Position numbers and translations under genes: made by a program. Below, in pieces: positions 6,574 through 11,189 of a stretch of 11,189 bases of DNA. The stretch is from Eubacteriales bacterium (GTDB lineage Bacteria; Bacillota; Clostridia; Oscillospirales; Oscillospiraceae): positions 1 to 11,189 of the forward strand of contig JAUMXS010000042.1 of assembly GCA_030528965.1 (NCBI GenBank), in the 5' to 3' direction. The notes beneath the pieces are model-generated. The model worked only from the letters and a program-made list of their open reading frames with translations. It was not told the origin of the DNA and ran no database searches. The first letter of the stretch is position 1. Each line of letters opens with the position of its first letter.

Positions 6574-7890
6574 TCAGCCCATGGGTCGGATGACCCAGGC
6601 AGGAACGGCGGAATTTCCCTGCAGTTCATAGATCAGCATGGGCTCTCCGCCGCCGGAGGCCGTCACGACAGCCGCTGCCTGCACTTCCGGCAGAGGCACA
6701 GACCGTTCCCCAATGCGGAAATCCCAAAGATATGCCGTCAAACGCACCACAGTACCCTTACGCAGCGTAACGGTAAACGCACTGTCTCCGCCCCAACGGA
6801 GCGGTATGCCCTCGACAACATAGTCGAACCGTATGGTCTGTTCGTCCGTTCCGGAGTTGTAGCTCACATCCGTGCAGACAAAGGCCGCATTGCCGCCGTA
6901 CACATCCTGAACAGACGCCGCCAAACGAAGCGCCGTTTCCACCGCGGCGGCCGTCTCCGCCGACGTCACGCTTCCATCTCCGGATTCATCGCCGATGAGC
7001 CGGAATACCAGCGTTCCGTCGGCATACAAACGCAGGCTCTTATCCTCTTCCACGTACACGATCGTCCCGTCCGCCTCATCATAGCGCGAGGCGACAAAAC
7101 GGTTCATGCCCAAAACGCCGAGCATGGCCTCCACGGCCGTCTCGGACGGCACGGCATACTCAACCTCCAGCCGATTAAGATCCGGCATGGATTCGAGAAA
7201 CAGGAAATACGGATCCAGCATATCATCCTGCCCGGCCTCCCAGGCAAAAAAGGCTCCGTTCGGCACATAGGCCTCCAGACGGGCCGAGAGCAGGGCATAG
7301 TTCAGGGCTGTCCGGCAGCGATAATACACTTCATCGCTGTCACGCAAATACCAGAGGGACACGCCCTCCTGTTCCCGCACGAGGCATAGTCTCCGTGCAG
7401 CATCCCCGCCGGCAGCAGAAGTCATTTCCGTACCGAGAAGTCCCGCCAAAACACGAAGCGGCAGCGCACCGGAAAAATCAAAATAAACGCCTTCGGCGGA
7501 CAACACCTCGCGCCATTGTTCCTCCGTCCGCTTTTCCGGGGCGCCGGAAGAACCCAAGGCCTCTCCCAACAGAGCGGAAAAGTGTCCGTAACAGCTCTCA
7601 AGCCCATCTGCATCATATTTGACGCCGTAGTGCATCCCTGCGGCCGAGTTGACCGCCATCGAGGTGGGCGTCACGATACCCGCTGCCGATTCTCCGGCGG
7701 ACAAGCCCGAGCCGGACAGCGTTCCCGATTCTCCGCTTCCCAGCATCTGAGAGATCTCCGTCAGAAAGTGCGAATCCTCCATCAGGCTCCCGTATTGGTC
7801 TGTCTGCAGGATGAGCAGAACCGCAGATAAGGAAAGCAGAATGATCAGCGCGTTCTTGCCCCGCTCCAGATACATCCGTCGCTTATTCAT
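6574..7890 (-). CDS. yycH: YycH-like regulator of the WalK histidine kinase
   Basis: A 438-residue protein with a basic N-terminus, one membrane helix (about residues 13-29, NALIILLSLSAVLLILQ) and a large extracytoplasmic part. A Gly/Ser/Ala-rich linker follows (about 50-70, GSGESGTLSGSGLSAGESAA), then mixed alpha/beta sequence. The order walK-yycH-yycI identifies it; sequence motifs alone would be weak. The ATG at 7890 is preceded by GGAGG with a 6-nt spacer and overlaps the walK stop by 8 bp (ATGAATAA). An ATG seven codons earlier (7911) lacks a site. In characterised Firmicutes YycH acts with YycI on WalK. The protein ends PMG 16 bp before yycI. Confidence 0.83.
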   Translation of the reverse strand: MNKRRMYLERGKNALIILLSLSAVLLILQTDQYGSLMEDSHFLTEISQMLGSGESGTLSGSGLSAGESAAGIVTPTSMAVNSAAGMHYGVKYDADGLESCYGHFSALLGEALGSSGAPEKRTEEQWREVLSAEGVYFDFSGALPLRVLAGLLGTEMTSAAGGDAARRLCLVREQEGVSLWYLRDSDEVYYRCRTALNYALLSARLEAYVPNGAFFAWEAGQDDMLDPYFLFLESMPDLNRLEVEYAVPSETAVEAMLGVLGMNRFVASRYDEADGTIVYVEEDKSLRLYADGTLVFRLIGDESGDGSVTSAETAAAVETALRLAASVQDVYGGNAAFVCTDVSYNSGTDEQTIRFDYVVEGIPLRWGGDSAFTVTLRKGTVVRLTAYLWDFRIGERSVPLPEVQAAAVVTASGGGEPMLIYELQGNSAVPAWVIRPMG

Positions 7891-9346
7891 GGGCAGCCTC
7901 CGGTCCGGCAACAGGCAGTCTGACCGTAATGACCGTACCGCGGCCCGGACGGCTCTTCAGCTCGATCTGACCATCGTGACGGGAAACGATCTCCTGTGCG
8001 ATGGACAGGCCGAGTCCCGTTCCTCCGGACTCGCGCGAACGGGCCTTGTCCACGCGATAAAATCGTTCAAATACGCGCCCGGCATCCTCGCTGGGGATAC
8101 CGATGCCGTTATCGCGCACGGAGGCCCACACCATATCACCGTCCGCCCCGGCTGTCAGACTGATGCGTCCGCCGTCGGGCGTATACTTGATGGCGTTGGA
8201 GACCATATTGATGAGGACCTGTTCAATTCTGGCGCGGTCGCCGCAGACATGAGCCGGGATCGGCGACTTATACTCAAGTGAAAACTCATGATGCCTTCTC
8301 TGCGCTTCCATAATGGTGGCATTGTACACATCCCGGACGGATTTTTCAAAACTGTATGACCCGAAACTGAATTCATAGCTTCCGGCATCAAAACGGGACA
8401 GAGTCAGAAGGTCCTGCACGATCTTGGTCATACGATCGGACTCGTTCACAATAACGCGCAGAAAACGCGTCTTTGTTTCGGGCGGAATGGCATTGCCCGA
8501 GCTTTCCAGTGTCTCCGCATAGCTTCGGATGCTGGTGATGGGTGTACGCAGTTCATGAGACACATTGGCCACGAATTCACGGCGCATCTGTTCGGATCGT
8601 TTCAGGTCATCCAGCGTCGCTTCCAGTTTGTCGGCCATGTGGTTAAAGGTTCGTGTCAGGACACCGATCTCGTCGCGTGACTGCGTCTCCAGTTTGTCCG
8701 AAAAATCACCCGCAGCCACACGTTCCGCAGCATGGGTCAGACTCTGCAGCGGCGTGACCATTGTCTTGGCGAGCAGCAGGGCAAGAAATGCGGAAATGAC
8801 CAAGCCGACCGCCAGAGCCTCCAGAATAATGCCGAACAGTTCGGAGGAAAGATTCTGAACCGTCTGTCGATTGTCCTTGATATAAACGATGTAGGAATCC
8901 TGTTCTCCCCGGATCGGCAGAGCTACATCCATATAGGAACCGGATGGGTCAGCCTGACTGCCCTCTTTCCCTGCCACAGCCGTAAGGATATTCGGGGTCA
9001 TTTCGAGATGACTGCCCGCGACGGCATCCGAACCGGCAAGGAATTCTCCCGTATCGGAGGTAAGGATATAATAGTTTCTCGTTTCGGAGTTGATGCCGAG
9101 AAGTCCCGCATGGGAGCGAAGGATCTCCACCATGACGTCCGGCGCATTGTCCTCATCGGCCGCAGCGCGCAGGTCATTTACCAGACCGGTATCATTGAAA
9201 GCGCTCTGCATCTCCGAGAAAAAGCTTTCCAGATAGAAATTCCGTATTCCGCGCATGAGAAAAGCGCCCACCACCGCCATCAGCGAAAGTATGAGCAGCA
9301 GCAGGATCAGTACCAGTTTTGTATAAAGGCTTTGCGTTCGCTTCAT
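7883..9346 (-). CDS. walK: WalK-type sensor histidine kinase
   Basis: A 487-residue membrane histidine kinase. Membrane helix 1 spans about 10-32, an extracytoplasmic sensor about 33-172, helix 2 about 173-193, and the HAMP domain about 194-245. The dimerisation/phosphoacceptor domain has H264 in FVANVSHELRTPITS. The ATPase domain shows the N box INMVSNAIKYTPDGG (N380 and N384), G1 DNGIGI (412-417), F box FERFYR (426-431) and G2 GGTGLGLSIA (441-450). All catalytic motifs are intact. HAMP runs directly into the phosphoacceptor helix, so the cytoplasmic PAS domain of Bacillus WalK is missing. The ATG at 9346 has GAGGAG 5 nt upstream. Assignment as WalK rests on the yycH-yycI neighbours; no response regulator gene is adjacent. 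Confidence 0.9.
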   Translation of the reverse strand: MKRTQSLYTKLVLILLLLILSLMAVVGAFLMRGIRNFYLESFFSEMQSAFNDTGLVNDLRAAADEDNAPDVMVEILRSHAGLLGINSETRNYYILTSDTGEFLAGSDAVAGSHLEMTPNILTAVAGKEGSQADPSGSYMDVALPIRGEQDSYIVYIKDNRQTVQNLSSELFGIILEALAVGLVISAFLALLLAKTMVTPLQSLTHAAERVAAGDFSDKLETQSRDEIGVLTRTFNHMADKLEATLDDLKRSEQMRREFVANVSHELRTPITSIRSYAETLESSGNAIPPETKTRFLRVIVNESDRMTKIVQDLLTLSRFDAGSYEFSFGSYSFEKSVRDVYNATIMEAQRRHHEFSLEYKSPIPAHVCGDRARIEQVLINMVSNAIKYTPDGGRISLTAGADGDMVWASVRDNGIGIPSEDAGRVFERFYRVDKARSRESGGTGLGLSIAQEIVSRHDGQIELKSRPGRGTVITVRLPVAGPEAAHE

Positions 9347-9421
9347 TCGCTCTCCTCACCGTTCCATTCGATCATTCCATGTCAATCAGCCCCGGAAAAG
9401 CCGGTTGATCAGGCACGGCGC

Positions 9422-9475
9422 AGCCGGGCACGCAGACTGTCCAATAAAACAGACAGACGAAATGCGCACCCGGCT
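9422..9475. repeat. Long imperfect stem-loop between the carboxypeptidase gene and walK
   Basis: Outer arms AGCCGGGCACGCA (9422-9434) and TGCGCACCCGGCT (9463-9475) pair over 7 + 4 bp around one 2x2 mismatch. An inner stem CTGTC (9437-9441) and GACAG (9452-9456) closes a 10-nt loop. A small CCGG/CCGG hairpin (9392-9404) lies nearer walK. Neither is followed by a run of Ts on the minus strand, so this is not a classic intrinsic terminator. A role in mRNA processing, stability or partial termination is possible. The 144-bp gap contains a TTGACA (9385-9380) but no matching -10 element. Confidence 0.55.
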
Positions 9476-9490
9476 TACCTTAATGACCTG

Positions 9491-11011
9491 TTATTTCTTT
9501 TGACCGAAAAATTCCTCAAAATAATCCCGCTCTTCAGAAGGCTGCGCAGAATCAGGCATGGGCGGGATAATATCATCCATTCTCTTGGAGGACGCCCCGG
9601 CATGCACGGTCGTCTTTTTTCTCTCCGGAGCAGACACTCCGGCAGCGCGCCGGGCTTCCTGACGCTGCCGATGCTTCCGGTAAAGGATCCGGTAACGAAC
9701 CACAAGCACGATATAGATGACAACGATCGCCAGCAGCAATCCCATGATGATCCTGGCCGGGAGACTGGACAAAGCCGCTGCGACCTGTCCTTTCATGTAT
9801 TCCATGCGGGACAGCTCCACGGCTGCACTTGCGATCAGGGGCGCCGTACCGTAGATCACTCCATCACGATGGATCGTGATCTCACCAAGAACTTCACCGG
9901 CGTCGATGGGTGCCGTCAGCTTTTCTCCGTTCTCCTCCGAGAAGATCATAATATCCTGCTGGAATGAGGACATGTCCGTATCATTGGGCAGCAGGGCATT
10001 GATCGTCGAGCCCGGACGAAGCACCAAGCTGTCCCGGCCGCTTCCCAGCGCAACGGGAACTTCCGTGACCATATCGGTGGTACGGAGAATGTCCTGATAG
10101 CTGTAGTTGGTAAAAGCCCACTCATAAAGACGAATGCTGTCGCCAAAGTTGGAATAACGGGTATTCCCCGCTTCCCCGGATGCCGTTCCGCCAAGGACTA
10201 CCACCAGCAGATCCATGCCGTTTCGCGAAGCGGTGGACGCCAGACAGTAGCCTGCAGCGCTGGTAAAGCCCGTCTTGACGCCGCGGGCATCCGAATAATA
10301 ATAGTCATCCGAATACATCGAATCCGTCGTAACGAGCGCGTTGGAGTTGGAAAGCTTCCGGACCTCGCTGACATTCGTGGCCGGAACAGTGTAACCCGCC
10401 GAACTGCAGATCTCCATGAACAGAGGGTATTCGGAGGCCGCACGGGTGATGATGCTCAAGTCGCGGGCCGTGGTATAATGATTGCTGTGGGGCAGACCAT
10501 GAGTGTTTACAAAATGTGTTTCTCTGCAGCCGAGTTCGGCAGCCTTTTCATTCATCATCGCAACAAAGTTTTCCACCGATCCGCCTATGTACTCCGCAAT
10601 GATGTTGCAGGACTCATTCGCCGAGGCAAGCATGGCGCAGTAGAGCAGATCCTGCAGCGACATCGTCTCGCCCGCCGTGATGTTGGAGGAAGAGCCGTCA
10701 TCCGTGAGATCGAACTTGCACTTATCGGAGGCCGTGACCGAATCGTACAGCGTTACCTTTCCCTCCTCGATCGCCTCAACCGCCAGCATAACGGTCATGA
10801 TCTTGGTGAGGCTCGCGGGATACATCTTCTCATCGGCATTTACGGAGTAGAGTTCCTGATCGGTATTCGTCTCGATCAGGATGACCGCGGAGGAGGTGAT
10901 CTCCGGCGGATCCAGCGCCAGCGCGGGCGTTATGCTCATCACAGCCAGCAGAAGCATGACTACCGCAAGCCGAAATATATGTCGAATCGACAAAAACTTG
11001 AAATTTTTCAT
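9491..11011 (-). CDS. D-alanyl-D-alanine carboxypeptidase (PBP5/DacA-type) with C-terminal membrane anchor and cytoplasmic tail
   Basis: A 506-residue low-molecular-weight penicillin-binding protein that removes the terminal D-Ala from peptidoglycan stem peptides. A signal peptide (about 1-32, cleavage near ALA) precedes the S11 peptidase domain, which has SLTK (67-70, catalytic S67), SAN (130-132) and KTG (246-248). A beta-rich C-terminal region (about 305-390) resembles the PBP5 second domain. A hydrophobic helix (about 420-440) is followed by a basic, then polar tail of about 66 residues. Family members usually end in an amphipathic helix, so a true membrane span with a cytosolic tail is unusual. 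The ATG at 11011 has GGAG 7 nt upstream. It lies upstream of walK in the position where walR is normally found. Confidence 0.92.
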   Translation of the reverse strand: MKNFKFLSIRHIFRLAVVMLLLAVMSITPALALDPPEITSSAVILIETNTDQELYSVNADEKMYPASLTKIMTVMLAVEAIEEGKVTLYDSVTASDKCKFDLTDDGSSSNITAGETMSLQDLLYCAMLASANESCNIIAEYIGGSVENFVAMMNEKAAELGCRETHFVNTHGLPHSNHYTTARDLSIITRAASEYPLFMEICSSAGYTVPATNVSEVRKLSNSNALVTTDSMYSDDYYYSDARGVKTGFTSAAGYCLASTASRNGMDLLVVVLGGTASGEAGNTRYSNFGDSIRLYEWAFTNYSYQDILRTTDMVTEVPVALGSGRDSLVLRPGSTINALLPNDTDMSSFQQDIMIFSEENGEKLTAPIDAGEVLGEITIHRDGVIYGTAPLIASAAVELSRMEYMKGQVAAALSSLPARIIMGLLLAIVVIYIVLVVRYRILYRKHRQRQEARRAAGVSAPERKKTTVHAGASSKRMDDIIPPMPDSAQPSEERDYFEEFFGQKK

Positions 11012-11070
11012 TGTACATCTCCAAAATGTTTGATATGATGAATTATTATAGGATTTGTGAGAACATGCAG

Positions 11071-11089
11071 TGTCGAACCTGTTCCGACA
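11071..11089. promoter_or_regulatory. 19-bp dyad in the leader of the carboxypeptidase gene
   Basis: On the minus strand TGTCGGAACAGGTTCGACA is nearly palindromic: outer arms TGTCG/CGACA pair perfectly, with a further G-T and A-T pair inside. It lies between the predicted promoter (11109-11137) and the gene start, so it could be an operator or an RNA hairpin in the leader. No regulator can be named from the sequence. Confidence 0.4.
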
Positions 11090-11108
11090 TATAACGTATA
11101 TTTCTTAC

Positions 11109-11137
11109 ATTATACGGACTTATGTGCAGAAAAGCAA
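11109..11137 (-). promoter_or_regulatory. Probable promoter of the carboxypeptidase-wal operon
   Basis: On the minus strand a perfect TATAAT (11114-11109) lies 17 bp downstream of TTGCTT (11137-11132, three of six consensus bases). Transcription would begin near 11102, giving a leader of about 90 nt. A second TATAAT (11050-11045) closer to the gene has no good -35 element. The -35 lies inside a dyad: GTGCAGAAAAG (11124-11134) pairs with CTTTTTCTGCAC (11146-11157) with one bulged base, which could be an operator or a transcript hairpin from an upstream unit. Confidence 0.55.
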
Positions 11138-11189
11138 CACAAAAACTTTTTCTGCACTGATTTTGTCAAATGCATTGTTGAAGAAATTC

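Noticed and set aside
6558..6629. Upstream ATG at 6629 as the start of yycI
   Set aside because: It would lie inside yycH and add 24 residues ahead of the family-typical N-terminus; the GTG at 6557 has a good ribosome binding site.
9380..9385. TTGACA as a -35 element for a walK promoter
   Set aside because: No -10-like hexamer lies 15-19 bp downstream on the minus strand.
8732..9967. Plus-strand open frame of 411 codons across walK and the carboxypeptidase gene
   Set aside because: It crosses the intergenic gap and two well-supported genes on the other strand, and its translation shows no recognisable domain.
11061..11085. Possible LexA (SOS) box from GAAC and GTTC half-sites
   Set aside because: The half-sites are separated by 2 bp in one pairing and 16 bp in the other, not the 4 bp expected for a Gram-positive SOS box.
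11089..11112. Possible WalR binding site (tandem TGTWAH with 5-bp spacing) near the carboxypeptidase promoter
   Set aside because: One half-site (TGTAAG) is present on the minus strand but no second half-site occurs at the required spacing.

Overview
The window reads as a chromosomal core segment of a Clostridia-class Firmicute. An Oscillospiraceae/Ruminococcaceae-like gut lineage is my guess from the gene families and moderately high GC; this is inference, not a database match. The main indicators are a WalK histidine kinase with its membrane partners YycH and YycI, a YerC-type TrpR-like regulator, a DUF951-like small protein, and a NusG-domain-II gene paired with a Gx/HepI-type membrane protein. 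I see no insertion sequence, integrase, phage gene, CRISPR array, rRNA or attachment site. No gene-free stretch exceeds 300 bases.

Layout, in the direction of transcription (nearly everything is on the minus strand). Right block, 11189 to 4415: an upstream region with a promoter and two dyads, then a secreted, membrane-anchored D,D-carboxypeptidase, walK, yycH, yycI and rarA. The middle genes are tightly spaced: walK/yycH overlap by 8 bp, yycH/yycI are 16 bp apart and yycI/rarA 52 bp. Between the carboxypeptidase and walK lie 144 bp holding a large stem-loop. Centre, 4414 to 3851: a small plus-strand gene of unknown function converging stop-to-stop on rarA, and a small divergent DUF951-like gene. 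Left block, 3648 to 149: a compact run of six genes (yerC, a SAM methyltransferase, hslO, tmk, a NusG-domain-II protein, a HepI/Gx-family membrane protein), four of whose junctions are 4-bp stop/start overlaps. Then comes a separately promoted tRNA-Gln(CUG) cut by the window edge.

How the genes work together. The right block is a cell-envelope unit: WalK senses envelope state, YycH and YycI are its membrane-tethered modulators, and the carboxypeptidase trims peptidoglycan stem peptides. The response regulator WalR, which normally precedes walK, is not in the window, and the usual downstream walJ position holds rarA, a replication-stress AAA+ ATPase. The left block mixes housekeeping functions: dTTP precursor synthesis, a redox chaperone, a methyltransferase, a regulator and a membrane/extracytoplasmic pair.

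I found no convincing evidence of an undescribed defence, mobile or biosynthetic system. The points most worth a second look are the walR-less wal locus led by a carboxypeptidase, the cytoplasmic tail on that carboxypeptidase, the dyads upstream of it, the stem-loop before walK, and the small unknown gene facing rarA.
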